From Salinibacter pepae (lineage in GTDB: Bacteria; Bacteroidota; Rhodothermia; Rhodothermales; Salinibacteraceae): a stretch of 64,000 nt of DNA. Both the position numbers and the translations under genes were made by a program. The notes under the pieces are model-generated. The model was not told the origin of the DNA, searched no databases, and saw only the letters and a list, made by a program, of their open reading frames with translations. This document shows, one piece after another, positions 32,949 through 42,727 of the stretch; position 1 is the stretch's first letter; each line of letters starts with the position of its first letter. The stretch is from assembly GCF_947077775.1 (NCBI RefSeq), contig NZ_CAMTTE010000001.1:2322501-2386500 (forward strand), read 5' to 3'.

Positions 32949-35759
32949 CTACGGGCTCAGGTCCAGCGATGCGTTCAGGGCCCGGTCGATGCGGGCCTGC
33001 GTCTCGGACAGGTGGGCCCGTGTCTCCCGCTTCAGACCGGGAGTGTTCAGGGCGGTCTCGATCTGGTCGGACAGCTCGGTCAGCTCCAGCCGTGCCACCG
33101 AGCGGACATCCTCGGGGGCGTCGATCTGGTCGATGCCGGCCGTGGTGATGGTGATCCAGCTGGTGGTGCCCATCATGAGTTCGATCAGCATGTCGGCGTA
33201 GGTGCGCTGCAGCGGCCGCCGGAACGAATTGATGGGGGCGGGTTGAGGGCCGGCCGTGTCGAGCTCGCTCCAGACGGCGTCGGTCATCGTCCGGAAGAGG
33301 GCGCCCGGTGCGTACCCGGCGCCGTCCGGGGTGCGGGCCTGGGCGTCGATCATGCGCTGCAGGCGGGCCGGGTGGAGCAGCTCGCGGAGCAGGTTGCGCT
33401 GTATGGTGTGGACGCGGCGGTGCACGGGGTAGTCGAGGGGAAGGCTCGGGGACGTGCCCCAGTGCGAGCGTCGGTTTGGGGCCAGCTTGTTGAGCCGTTC
33501 CGGGTCAAACTCGAAGGCGTCGGGGGCAAAGGCCTCGTCTACGAGCAGGCGGACGGCCTCGCGCTGCTCCTCCGCCGGTACGGGCCGAAGCGGGGGACGG
33601 GCGTCGGGCGTGCCCTTGTGGTCGCGGGCCACGTAGCTGCCGCCCACGGTCTTCGTAACGGGACGAAGCGACCGGTACCGCTCCATGAGGAGGGCCGTTG
33701 TGGCCCGGCGGAGGGGGTAGTAGCGCTCGCCTTCCGAGACGAGCCGGTCTTCGAGCTTCGGCATCACCGCCTGCACGAGTTCCGCGCGGGTCTCGGCGAA
33801 GGCCATCGGGTCGCTGCCCAGCTCCCAGGCGTTTGTCAGCGGGTCGACGGCGTAGCCGCCCAGCCAGGTGTCCTCGTCGGTGCCGTAGCGGTGCGTCGGG
33901 TCGCCCGACGTGGCGGCAATCTTGTGGAGGCCCGCCGTCGCGGCGGTTGCCGTGTCGGCGAGGGGCCCGTTTCGGGTGAGGGCGCCGTCGTCGGATTGCT
34001 CGGCGATGGGCATGTACCCGTACTTGATGGCCCACTCGTCGTAGGGTCCCACGGTTGGGTTCCAGTAGTGGCCCTGCTCCTCCTCGTTGAGGGCGACGTT
34101 GACGGGGGCGTAGTCCATCACCGACAGGCTCACCCCGTGCTCTTCGGTGTAGCTCTCGTCGTGGAGCTCGTCGTTGGGGATGCCGGAGGAGGCCTTGAAG
34201 TTGTGCCGCAGGCCGAGCGTATGACCGACCTCGTGCATGACCAGGTCCTTGATGGCCGCGCCGAGGTACCTCTCGGGCATGGACTCGCCGGGGGCGATGG
34301 CGCCCCGGGCGAGGAGGAGGGTCCGCTGCAGGCCGATCTGCTGTGCCATGCCGCGCTCCGCCCAGCAGGCCCGCCGGGCCAGCTCCGGCGAGAGCATCTT
34401 GCGGAGGGCCTTGGGGGTGCGGGGCGACACCGGCCCCTGGGCGGGGGCGCCCGTGTCCGCGTCCGGGCCGGGGGTGATCTGGCTATAGGTGTCCTGCCAG
34501 CCGCGGACGAACGAGGAGGAGATGAGGACGTCGGCGTTCAGAATCTCGCCGGTCCGCGGGTCCGTCTGCGAGGGGCCGATGGCGTAGCCCATCTGGTGGG
34601 CCGCCGTCCACCGCACCGTGGAGTAGCGAATGTCCTCGGCGCTCCACGTGGAATCGTCCGGCGCCACCTTGGCCACCACCGCGTTCTTGTAGCCGGCGGC
34701 GCGGTAGGCCTCGTTCCAGGCCTCAATGCCCTGCTTCACGTACTCGCGGTACCGGGTAGGCACCGTGCGGCCCACGTAGTACACGATCGGCTCGGCCGGC
34801 TCCACGAGCTCGCCGCGTTTGTAGGCCGCGGTGTCGCTGGGCGCCAGGCGCCAGCGCTGCACGTAGCGCACGTAGGGGGTGGACGCCCGGCCCCGAGAAA
34901 AGTCCTTCACCGCGTCGACGAAGTAGCCCACCCGGTCGTCGGCGCGGCGTCGCTGCATTTTGGACTCCGGAAGCGCAAACAGGGAGTACCGCACGCCCAC
35001 GGGCACGGCCCGGTAGTCGGGGACGGCCTCGCCCCCAATGAGCGGGGCGGACGAGCCCTGATAGGTCAGCGATACGTCGATCTCCGTGTTGTCCGGGAAG
35101 CCCCGGGCCCGCTTCACGTAGCTCTTTCCACCCTGAAGGGAGGCCGGGGCCCCGCCAAAGTACAGGCTGAGCCGGTCGCCGATCTCGGGGTAGTCCGACG
35201 TCAGGAAGTCGGACACCTCGATCAGCAGGTGTCCGGTCGAGTCGTTGCGGCTGACGATGTCGAAGGCCTCGACCACGGAGTCCCCGGTGTTGTCGTCCAG
35301 GGACGTGCGCATCGGGCCCGCATCCGCCCGGAAGCGAACGTTGCGGTGGACGAGGTGCACGGAGCGGTTCACACGGCGGAACTCCATCAGGCGCGTGTCG
35401 CTGAGGGGCAGCCCGTCGTGTAGGTTGAAGACCCCTACGCCCTGGCTGACGTGGAGGGTGAGCCCGAACGGGTCGCCCATCCGTTCCGACGGAATCTCGG
35501 CGTAGAGCGTCCCGTCGTCTTTCTCGTGGAGGGGCAGAAACCCGTCGACTCTTCGGGTGCCCTCGAGCGTCTTGCCCCAGGGCTCGAATGGGTCGTCCTC
35601 GCCATCGTCCGCCTTCGCCGTCTCATCATCGGCGGTGGACGAGGGGGCTTCGGTCGAGGGCCCGCCCGGCTCGTCGGCCGCGTCGTCCGGGCGGACGTTC
35701 ACCGTCGTGCACGCGGCGAGAAGGAGGGAGGCGAGAACGAGGAAGAGGGGTCTGTGCAT
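32949..35759 (-). CDS. zinc-dependent metalloprotease lipoprotein (metzincin-like, DUF5117/DUF4953 type)
   Basis: A 936-residue protein from the ATG at 35759. A signal with lipobox LLLAAC is followed by an acidic linker (residues 20-60). The catalytic motif HEVGHTLGLRH (HExxHxxGxxH, about residue 510) and a downstream SVMDY segment match the metzincin zinc site and Met-turn. The layout fits the large secreted DUF5117-DUF5118-DUF4953 metalloproteases common in Bacteroidota. It is probably anchored at the outer membrane and exposed to the periplasm or outside; substrates are unknown. The frame extended to 35933 lacks a signal peptide at its start and is rejected. It seems to be a single-gene unit. 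Confidence 0.88.
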   Translation of the reverse strand: MHRPLFLVLASLLLAACTTVNVRPDDAADEPGGPSTEAPSSTADDETAKADDGEDDPFEPWGKTLEGTRRVDGFLPLHEKDDGTLYAEIPSERMGDPFGLTLHVSQGVGVFNLHDGLPLSDTRLMEFRRVNRSVHLVHRNVRFRADAGPMRTSLDDNTGDSVVEAFDIVSRNDSTGHLLIEVSDFLTSDYPEIGDRLSLYFGGAPASLQGGKSYVKRARGFPDNTEIDVSLTYQGSSAPLIGGEAVPDYRAVPVGVRYSLFALPESKMQRRRADDRVGYFVDAVKDFSRGRASTPYVRYVQRWRLAPSDTAAYKRGELVEPAEPIVYYVGRTVPTRYREYVKQGIEAWNEAYRAAGYKNAVVAKVAPDDSTWSAEDIRYSTVRWTAAHQMGYAIGPSQTDPRTGEILNADVLISSSFVRGWQDTYSQITPGPDADTGAPAQGPVSPRTPKALRKMLSPELARRACWAERGMAQQIGLQRTLLLARGAIAPGESMPERYLGAAIKDLVMHEVGHTLGLRHNFKASSGIPNDELHDESYTEEHGVSLSVMDYAPVNVALNEEEQGHYWNPTVGPYDEWAIKYGYMPIAEQSDDGALTRNGPLADTATAATAGLHKIAATSGDPTHRYGTDEDTWLGGYAVDPLTNAWELGSDPMAFAETRAELVQAVMPKLEDRLVSEGERYYPLRRATTALLMERYRSLRPVTKTVGGSYVARDHKGTPDARPPLRPVPAEEQREAVRLLVDEAFAPDAFEFDPERLNKLAPNRRSHWGTSPSLPLDYPVHRRVHTIQRNLLRELLHPARLQRMIDAQARTPDGAGYAPGALFRTMTDAVWSELDTAGPQPAPINSFRRPLQRTYADMLIELMMGTTSWITITTAGIDQIDAPEDVRSVARLELTELSDQIETALNTPGLKRETRAHLSETQARIDRALNASLDLSP

Positions 35760-36044
35760 GAACGTCAAAGCCTGAGAGCGGGAGAGACCGCATCCACTAG
35801 ACGACGGCGTCCTCTCGTCCAGGCCGGTGGGGGAGGCCGGCGCGCCGCCTGTAGGGGGCGGCCCGCACGCACTCGTAGACCGGTCCCTTGGTGGCGGGCG
35901 GTCGAGAACTGAAGGGGATCGTCCTCGGGCCACGTGGCCGATCGCCCGGTCGTCACGGGCCGAGGTGAAGCGTCCGTCTTTCCTCTCGCGACGCCCCCGG
36001 AGCCCCGAATGGCGGAGACGAGAGCGTGCGGGAGCGGGGCGGCA

Positions 36045-36569
36045 CTACCGGGGCGTTACGACCTCCTGGTTGGATTCCTCCGCCAGCTGCTCCTGTTTGA
36101 CTTCCCACCAGCGCTCGGCGAAGTCTTCGAAGAACGACTCCATGAGGTCATAAAAGGCCTCCATGTGCTCGAGGCTTCTTTTGGTCTTTTCGGTCTCGTC
36201 GCCCTCGGTGTCGATCCGGGTTAGGAAACGCTCGGCGATCGAGCGGTTTTCCCGAACCGTCTGCATGTTGAACTTGAAGTTGTTGAAGAAAATGTTGGGG
36301 TGGGATTCGTAGTAGTTCCGCCGGTTGTTTGGGCCCTCCACCTTGCGGACGTAGTCCATGTCGTCGAGCCGCCGCACGGAAATGGAGATGGGCCCCTTCG
36401 AGCGGTCAAGAATCTCGACCATGTCGTCGAGGGACACCGGCTCACTCTTCGTAAGCAGGAGCCCGACGATCAGCCCTTGCAGGCGCCGAAGGCCGTAGGA
36501 CTCGTAGATGTTGCCGAACTTTTCGATCAGTTCTTTTTCGACTGGAGAAGGGGCTTTCGATTCGCTCAT
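36045..36569 (-). CDS. GbsR/MarR-family transcriptional regulator
   Basis: A 174-residue winged-helix protein. It opens with KELIEKFGNIYESYGLRRLQGLIVGLLLTKSEPVSLDDMVEIL and continues RSKGPISISVRRLDDMDYVRKV, the GbsR-type recognition helix and wing, with a C-terminal helical dimer region (FLTRIDTEGDETEKTKRSLEHMEAFYDLMESFF). GbsR of Bacillus represses choline-to-glycine-betaine genes; in halophiles such regulators often respond to osmolytes, but no betaine genes adjoin here. The phosphatidylcholine-synthase-like gene is far away. A palindromic hairpin lies in its 5' leader. Confidence 0.88.
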   Translation of the reverse strand: MSESKAPSPVEKELIEKFGNIYESYGLRRLQGLIVGLLLTKSEPVSLDDMVEILDRSKGPISISVRRLDDMDYVRKVEGPNNRRNYYESHPNIFFNNFKFNMQTVRENRSIAERFLTRIDTEGDETEKTKRSLEHMEAFYDLMESFFEDFAERWWEVKQEQLAEESNQEVVTPR

Positions 36570-37026
36570 GTCTCAAATGGGAACGGTGATGAAGAAGGCC
36601 AGCCCTCGGGCTGGCGGTCGGTGGGGCCTTATTTAGATGTTAAAGTCGTCGAATGGTTTGCAAGTTGACAATTTTTTCGGAGCCCAACGTTTTTTCGGAG
36701 CCACGAGCCGACGTTGAGAGAGGCGTGTGGCGTGGATGGAGGACGGGAAACGCGGCGCGTCCGACCCGCCCGCCAGTGCCGAGCGTCGTCCCAGTCTGTT
36801 CGGGCAGGGCGTAGTGCGAAGCTCGTCATTTTTTTGCGGGCAAAAACTGTGCCTCCCCGGAGGCCGGGGGGCGCGGGATTTTGTCCGGCGGGACCGGGAC
36901 GGGTTGTCCCGAAATGTGCCGCCCCGAGAGCTGCTCATTCGGGCCGTGCCGCCGGGCTGCCTCGGGCGGGGATGCGGGCGGGGGATGCTGGACGGCGGCC
37001 CTGCGCCCTGCGAGGAAGGTGAGGGG
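36570..37026. other. 457-bp spacer with GbsR leader hairpin and direct repeat
   Basis: GCCAGCCC and GGGCTGGC (36598-36615) form a hairpin in the leader of the GbsR gene, followed on the minus strand by CTTCTT. TTTTTTCGGAGCC occurs twice, around 36672 and 36691, in the probable promoter area. The rest, toward the helicase stop codon, is GC-rich and shows no gene. Confidence 0.5.
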
Positions 37027-39363
37027 TTAGAGCGGGACCGCACGGCCGGTCGTCTCGGCGTAGCGAACGAACGCGCCGAGCACGTCTGCCGCCGCCACGG
37101 TGCTGGCGTCGCCCACCACCACGGCCTTGCGCCGGGCGCGGGTGACGGCCACGTTGAAGCGGCGCGGCTCGTCGAGAAAGCCAATCGCCCCGCGGTCGTT
37201 GCTGCGGACGAGCGAGAGCAGGACGATCTCCTTTTCCCGCCCCTGGAAGCCGTCGACCGTGTCCGTCTCGGGCCCGTCCGGGGCGAGGGCACGGTCAATG
37301 CGGTCGACCTGGTCGCCGTACGGGGAGATCACCGCGATGGCGGACGGGGCCACGCCCGCCTCCAACAGGGCGGTCGTCAGTTGGACGATGAGGTTGGCCT
37401 CGCGGGGGTTCTCGCGGGAGTGGGAGCCGGAGCGCTGGTGCTCGGGGGCGTCGATCCCACTCGTGTCCACGAACACGAGGGGCGCCTCCGGGTCGAGAAT
37501 GGCGTGGCGCTCGTCGGCGGGGAGGGCATGGTCGGACACGCCGAGGTCGGCGAGCGTCCGGTGGCGTGCCGTGTCGTCCGCCTTCAGCCGCCCGTCGTAG
37601 AAGGTGCGGTTGGGGAAGCCCATGATCGTCTCGTGCATGCGGTATTGCCGGCGCAGCAGGCTCCGGATCGAGCCGGGCGCCTCAGGGGCCGTTTCGTGGT
37701 GGTGGGCGAGGCGCTCGAAGAGGGTGCGTCGGAGCCCACGTCGGGCGGCCTCCTGGTTCTGGATGGTGGGCGGGAGCTGCTTGTGGTCGCCCACCAGGAC
37801 GACGCGGCGGGCGTGCGTCATTGGGATCCAGCAGGAGGGCGCCGTGGCCTGGGTCGCCTCGTCGATGACCAGGGTGTCGAACGTGTGGCCGTCCAGCAGG
37901 TCGCTCCCGGCGGTCGAATTGGTGCTGCACACCACGTCGGCCGCCTCCAGGACCTCGTCGATGGCGTCCTGCTCCAGCGCCTCGGCCTCGTCAAAGAGGG
38001 CATCGGCACGCTCCTGCAGCGCCAGCCAGCCCGCCATTTCCTCGATCCGGTCCGGCGGTACGCCGCGGGAGCCGCGCCCCTGTTCGGCCCGTTCCTTGAT
38101 CTTGCGGTCGGACATGCCCCGGCGCCAGCGGCCGGCGGGCGCGGTGAGGTCCTCCTGCCGGTCGAGCACGGCAAAGGCCTTCTCCCGTTTCTGCTGAGAC
38201 CGCCGATGGGCGTCGTTGTCCTCAATTTGGGCGTCGAGCGTGTGCGTCCGGAGGCGGTCGTTCACGCGGGCGGGGTGCCCCAGCCGCACGACATCCGTCC
38301 CCTGCTCGGCCAGAAACGCGACCACGGTGTCGACGGCGGTGTTGGAGGCGGCGGTGGCGAGCACCGACGCGCCGCGGTCCACGCACTGCTGCAGGACCTC
38401 GGCGGCGGTGGTCGTCTTGCCGGTGCCGGGCGGGCCGTGGATCAGATGCACGTCGTTGGTGGCCAGGGCCTCGCGGACGGCCTGTCGCTGGGCGTCGTTG
38501 AGGTTCGAATTGTGCCAGTCGTCGATCGGGGCGGGGTCGGTGGAGGCCGGTGTAGCGACGCCCGTGCTCACGTCGCGGAGCCGCTTGAGGGCCCCACCGG
38601 CGGCGGGGAGCTGCGCCAGCGCGTCCTGCATGCGCCGGTACGGGATGTCGTTCACGTAGAGGTCCACGCGCAGTCCGGAGACTACTTCCTCCCTGCGGTT
38701 GGGGCGCAGTCCGGAGACTACTTCCTCCCTACGGTCGGGGCGCAGTCCGTCGCCGAAGACCCATCCGTCGGGTTTTGGGTCGAAGGACGCGGTGATGGAG
38801 TAGTTGGTGACCTGCGTGACCGTGCCGGTCGGGTTGTCGTTGCGGAGCGGGTCCTGCTTCGAAATCATGACGAGGTCCCCCACGCGGAGTTCGTGGTCGG
38901 GGAGGGGCTGTCCCTTCTGTTCGCGCATGAGCTTGACGTGGTGCCCGCCGAGGCCCTCGCCCTCGTCGCGGCCCCGCATGTGAAGCAGCGCGCGTCCTCG
39001 ATCCTCGCGCTCCCGGCCCGAGAGGGTCTCAATTTCCCGCTCGTGGCGGCGCATCTCTTCCTCCCGCTCCAGTTCTACGAGGTCGGTCAGCCGGGTGGCG
39101 TACGCCCGGGCCGACTCGGTCTTCGCGTCGAGCCGAGCGATGGAGACCGCCGAGGTGCCGATGCGGCCGCCGTCGAGCGCCTGCACGATGCGGTCGGCCA
39201 CGTCGGGGCGTACGTTCACCGTCGCTGTGCCGTCGTCGATGCCGATGGCCCCGATGGCGTCGGGCGCCACGTCCGCCTCGTTCGTGAAGGCACCGACGAT
39301 GTCGCCGGGGCCTTCGTCCGACGGTGATTGGAAGTGCACGAGCAGTGTCGTCTCGTCGCTCAT
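37027..39363 (-). CDS. SF1 DNA/RNA helicase (IGHMBP2/UPF1-like)
   Basis: A 778-residue protein from the ATG at 39363 (MSDETTLLVHFQSPSDEG). The helicase core starts after about residue 290: LNDAQRQAVREAL (Q-type motif), HLIHGPPGTGKTTTAAEVLQ (Walker A), TLVIDEATQATAPS (Walker B, DEAT), VLVGDHKQLPPT (motif III), LLRRQYRMHETIMGFPNRTFY (motif IV), AVISPYGDQVDRI, DTVDGFQGREKEIVLLSLVRSN (motif V) and NVAVTRARRKAVVVGD (motif VI). This matches the IGHMBP2/SMUBP2 branch of UPF1-like 5'-3' helicases. Before the core it carries two tandem copies of a 12-residue unit (GLRPDRREEVVS/GLRPNRREEVVS). Role in the cell is unknown; it is a single-gene unit. Confidence 0.9.
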   Translation of the reverse strand: MSDETTLLVHFQSPSDEGPGDIVGAFTNEADVAPDAIGAIGIDDGTATVNVRPDVADRIVQALDGGRIGTSAVSIARLDAKTESARAYATRLTDLVELEREEEMRRHEREIETLSGREREDRGRALLHMRGRDEGEGLGGHHVKLMREQKGQPLPDHELRVGDLVMISKQDPLRNDNPTGTVTQVTNYSITASFDPKPDGWVFGDGLRPDRREEVVSGLRPNRREEVVSGLRVDLYVNDIPYRRMQDALAQLPAAGGALKRLRDVSTGVATPASTDPAPIDDWHNSNLNDAQRQAVREALATNDVHLIHGPPGTGKTTTAAEVLQQCVDRGASVLATAASNTAVDTVVAFLAEQGTDVVRLGHPARVNDRLRTHTLDAQIEDNDAHRRSQQKREKAFAVLDRQEDLTAPAGRWRRGMSDRKIKERAEQGRGSRGVPPDRIEEMAGWLALQERADALFDEAEALEQDAIDEVLEAADVVCSTNSTAGSDLLDGHTFDTLVIDEATQATAPSCWIPMTHARRVVLVGDHKQLPPTIQNQEAARRGLRRTLFERLAHHHETAPEAPGSIRSLLRRQYRMHETIMGFPNRTFYDGRLKADDTARHRTLADLGVSDHALPADERHAILDPEAPLVFVDTSGIDAPEHQRSGSHSRENPREANLIVQLTTALLEAGVAPSAIAVISPYGDQVDRIDRALAPDGPETDTVDGFQGREKEIVLLSLVRSNDRGAIGFLDEPRRFNVAVTRARRKAVVVGDASTVAAADVLGAFVRYAETTGRAVPL
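38669..38749. repeat. 36-bp in-frame tandem duplication inside the helicase gene
   Basis: Two 36-bp units, 38669-38704 and 38705-38740, both begin CGCAGTCCGGAGACTACTTC and differ at three positions near the end; a third partial copy CGCAGTCCG follows at 38741-38749. The unit is a multiple of three and adds 12 residues per copy to the protein. Confidence 0.9.
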
Positions 39364-39681
39364 GGGGAAGGCTGTATTTGGGGCAAAGCCCGCGCGGGGA
39401 CGCCGTACGCGCTTCCCAAAACGAGAGTTGCGGCGCGGGACGACCGGGACGGCCCGGGAAAGGGACGAACCGGGACAACTGCCCGCCCTTTCCTCCGCTT
39501 CACTGGGGATCACACTTTGGAAATGGAACCGTCAAGGTATCGAAATACGACCGTTCCACGGGCTTAATCTGGCGTTGGTATTTATGTGGTGCGGATGCGG
39601 GCGGTGCCGCGTCCGGTGTGGCGGTGCGTTCGCCGCGACACGCTCGTCCTACATTCATCTTCACTAGCGCAAACACTACGC
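39364..39681. other. 318-bp divergent promoter region
   Basis: Spacer between the helicase (minus) and the TonB receptor (plus). No gene is seen. GGAAC at 39525-39530 and GTTCC at about 39562-39566 form distant inverted arms. TTGGTATTTATG around 39577-39588 lies in a suitable place for a -7-like element of the receptor promoter, but the match to the Bacteroidota consensus TAnnTTTG is imperfect. Confidence 0.35.
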
Positions 39682-42663
39682 ATGTTTCACAGGCATCGAT
39701 ACGTCCTCGTCGTACTCGTTCTCATTGGGATGGCCACGCTCGCGTTTTCGGATGCCGCGGCCCAGTCGACCGGGATTATTGAGGGCCAGGTCGTCGACGC
39801 GGGCGACGGCTCCCCGCTGCCCGGCGCCAACGTGGTCGTGGAGGGCACGTCGATCGGGACGTCCACCGACCCCGACGGGCGGTTCCGGCTCACGAGCGTT
39901 CCGACCGGCCCACAGACCCTGACGGCATCCTTTGTCAGCTACACGTCCAGCAGCACGGCCGTCGACGTGGAGGCGGGCCGGGCCCAGACGGTCAATGTTG
40001 AGCTCGCCAGCGAGGTGCTGGAGGGAGAGGAGGTCGTCGTTCGTGGCATTCGGCGGAGCCAGTTTCGGTCGATCAACCAGAAGCGACAGTCGCTGAATAT
40101 CGTCGACGCCCTGGCGGCCGACCGCATCGGAAACCTGCCCGAGAAGAACATTGCTGAGGCCGTGCAGCGGCTGCCGGGCATCGTGCTCCGCAACGACCGC
40201 ACGGAGGGCCGCTTCGTGTCCATTCGTGGCGGCGCGGCGAATCTCAACAACGTGACGCTCAACGGCAACACGCTCGCCTCCACCGCCGGCTCGCGGGCAA
40301 CGGCCCTCGACCTGCTGCCGGCCGAGATGGTGTCGAACGTGGAGGTCACGAAGGCCGTCACGCCGGACATGCCCGGCAACGCCATCGGCGGCTCGATTGA
40401 CATCAGCACGCTTTCGGCCTTCGACCGGGAGGGGGCCTTCGCCTTCGGCTCCGTCCGGGCGCTCTCACACGACCAGCAGGTGCCCGATCTTGGGGAGACG
40501 GCGTTTCCGTTCCGCGCGAACGTGACCGCCGGAACAAAGGTCGGCCCGGACGACGCCTTTGGCCTGCTGGTCTCGGCCAGCGGCTCGCGCCGCGACTTTA
40601 CGACCTCGGGGCTGAAGGGGGAGGGCTGGGGGGAGTTCTCCGGCGAGGGCAGCATCGACCTCCGCCCCGACTTTGAGGGCGCCGTCGTTCCGGAGGCGCA
40701 GGAGCAGATCGTAGAGCGCAACCGCCGTCGCCGCTTTGCGGTGAACGCCAGCCTTGATTGGCGCCCAAACAAGACTGTCGAGGTCTATGTCCGGCCCTAC
40801 TACACGTTCACCGACGAGAAAAAGCTGGACAACGAGCTGGAGTACAACATGGTGTACGACCCGGAGGACCATCCGGGGGACCCGCGGCCGTTCATGACCG
40901 AGTCCGGGGCCCGGTTCGCCCGCGGGTTCGGCTCGGTCGATCTCAGCGACACCGACGAGGAGGAGTCGCTCTGGGGCGGGAATCTCGGGGTCGAGCATCA
41001 GTTCGACGGGGCCGTCACCCTCTCGGCAAGCGGCTCCTACTCCCGCGGCGTGCTCGACCGTCGTCAGGAGGACGCCGAGTTCGAGACGCCGGAAACCACG
41101 CGGGCGTCGGGGGTTGCCGACATGGGGAACTTCCTGTTCGACTATTACCCGGAGAACCCCGACTACGTCGGCAATGGCGCCAACTACACCGCCAACGAGG
41201 TGGACCTCGAGTACAACGAAAACGTCGAGAACACCTACGCGGCGCAGGCCGACCTCCGCGTTCCGTTCTCGACCGCTGGCGTGTCCGGCTACGTCGAGAC
41301 CGGGGGCCAGTTTCAGGCCCGCGACAAATCGATCGACGCGGCCGACACCGGGTACGACTACGTCGGGGGCGGCAGCCTCACGCTGGCCGACTTCGAGGCG
41401 CCCCGTGTGCAGACGGTGCAGGTGGGAAATGGCCTGATGCCGTTTGCCAACACCCAGGCGATGGTGGCCGACTTTCTCGGGGATCTCTGCAACCCGTCGA
41501 CCGAGCAGCGCTTCTCCGGCGAGCGGCGCTGCCGGGCCTCCAACGCCGTCTACGAGCGCGTGGGGGCCGAGGACCTGGCCATCGCCGACATCGAGGACGA
41601 CTCCGAGAACGCGGAGTCGATCTACGCCGGCTACGCGATGGCCTCGGTCGAGGTGGGGGCCCTGACCGCCCTCGGCGGCCTTCGCGTCGAGCATACCTCC
41701 ACCGAGACCGACCGCTTTCAGCTCCGGGAGGACGAGGCGTTCGACCCCGAGGAGGACGTGGTTCGGCAGACCTTCGACAACGCCTACACGAACGTTCTCC
41801 CGTCCCTGCACCTGACGCTGCAGGCAGCGGAGGCCCTGCAGCTGCGGGCCGCCTGGTCCAACACGATTGGACGGCCGGAATACGACGACCTTGGCGCCTT
41901 CAGCGAGGTCGACATCGTAGAGGAGGGCGGCAATCTCTTGGCGAGCGTGAACGAAGGAAATCCGAACCTCGACCCGTTCACGGCTATGAATTTTGACCTC
42001 GCCGCCGAGTACTACTTTTCGAACGGCGGGCTGGCGTCGGTCGGCGGCTTTCACAAACGGATTGACAACGCCATCTACACGTTCTCCTCCGAGCAGCGGA
42101 ACGTACAGGATCCCTTCGGCCGGGGCCGGACGTTCGACCGCATCTCTCGATCGCAACTGCGGAACGCGGACCTGGGGACGGTGACCGGTGTGGAGATCGC
42201 CTACCAGCAGCCGTTTACCTTCCTGCCGGAGCCGTTCAACGCGCTCGGCCTCAACGCCAACACGACCATAACAACCTCGGACGTGGACGTCCCGGAGTAC
42301 GAGGACAATCCCGCCCGCCCCGACTATTCCTTCTTCCAGCAGTCGGACCTGGTCTACAACATCATCCCCTACGTCCAGACCGGAGGCTTCGAGGCGCGTG
42401 TGGCGATCAACTACCAGGGCGGGTACCTGGAGGGCATCGACGGCAGCTCGCCGCTTGAGGACGAATACGTCGGCGACCGCACGACCGTGGACATCAACGC
42501 CGCGTACCAGTTCCAGTCGGTGCTGGGCGAGCCGGAGCTGTTGCTGCAGGTGCAGAACATTACCAACGAGCCGGAGGTCTTCCAGACGGGGCGGGCCAAG
42601 ACCCTCGGGTTCCACTACCGGAGCGGCCGCACCGTGACGGTGGGCCTCTCGACGGAATTTTAG
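39682..42663 (+). CDS. TonB-dependent receptor with carboxypeptidase-regulatory-like domain
   Basis: A 993-residue protein from the ATG at 39682 (MFHRHRYVLVVLVLIGMATL, signal cleaved after AAAQ). Residues 28-115 form a CarboxypepD_reg-like domain (GIIEGQVVDAGDGSPLPGANV), followed by the plug (KNIAEAVQRLPGIVLRNDRTEGRFVSIRGG) and a 22-strand barrel ending in GLSTEF, a terminal Phe as needed for BAM insertion. It imports a bulky ligand across the outer membrane using TonB energy. No SusD partner follows, so it belongs to the stand-alone class. Ligand unknown. A strong hairpin follows the gene. Confidence 0.92.
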   Translation: MFHRHRYVLVVLVLIGMATLAFSDAAAQSTGIIEGQVVDAGDGSPLPGANVVVEGTSIGTSTDPDGRFRLTSVPTGPQTLTASFVSYTSSSTAVDVEAGRAQTVNVELASEVLEGEEVVVRGIRRSQFRSINQKRQSLNIVDALAADRIGNLPEKNIAEAVQRLPGIVLRNDRTEGRFVSIRGGAANLNNVTLNGNTLASTAGSRATALDLLPAEMVSNVEVTKAVTPDMPGNAIGGSIDISTLSAFDREGAFAFGSVRALSHDQQVPDLGETAFPFRANVTAGTKVGPDDAFGLLVSASGSRRDFTTSGLKGEGWGEFSGEGSIDLRPDFEGAVVPEAQEQIVERNRRRRFAVNASLDWRPNKTVEVYVRPYYTFTDEKKLDNELEYNMVYDPEDHPGDPRPFMTESGARFARGFGSVDLSDTDEEESLWGGNLGVEHQFDGAVTLSASGSYSRGVLDRRQEDAEFETPETTRASGVADMGNFLFDYYPENPDYVGNGANYTANEVDLEYNENVENTYAAQADLRVPFSTAGVSGYVETGGQFQARDKSIDAADTGYDYVGGGSLTLADFEAPRVQTVQVGNGLMPFANTQAMVADFLGDLCNPSTEQRFSGERRCRASNAVYERVGAEDLAIADIEDDSENAESIYAGYAMASVEVGALTALGGLRVEHTSTETDRFQLREDEAFDPEEDVVRQTFDNAYTNVLPSLHLTLQAAEALQLRAAWSNTIGRPEYDDLGAFSEVDIVEEGGNLLASVNEGNPNLDPFTAMNFDLAAEYYFSNGGLASVGGFHKRIDNAIYTFSSEQRNVQDPFGRGRTFDRISRSQLRNADLGTVTGVEIAYQQPFTFLPEPFNALGLNANTTITTSDVDVPEYEDNPARPDYSFFQQSDLVYNIIPYVQTGGFEARVAINYQGGYLEGIDGSSPLEDEYVGDRTTVDINAAYQFQSVLGEPELLLQVQNITNEPEVFQTGRAKTLGFHYRSGRTVTVGLSTEF

Positions 42664-42701
42664 GTCGACACGGCGCCCCACACGTGTCGTTCCTCACACG
42701 T

Positions 42702-42727
42702 CCCCTCCCCCGCCGCCGGGGGAGGGG
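42702..42727 (+). terminator. strong hairpin after the TonB receptor gene
   Basis: CCCCTCCCCCG (42702-42712) and CGGGGGAGGGG (42717-42727) form a perfect 11-bp stem with a 4-nt loop, 38 bp after the stop codon. The following ATTCGTGTTT is only weakly T-rich. Confidence 0.65.

Noticed and set aside
32874-35423. 849-residue plus-strand reading frame
   Set aside because: Antisense to the metzincin lipoprotein; composition shadow.
36727-39327. 866-residue plus-strand reading frame
   Set aside because: Antisense to the helicase; no domain, and the helicase motifs are complete on the other strand.
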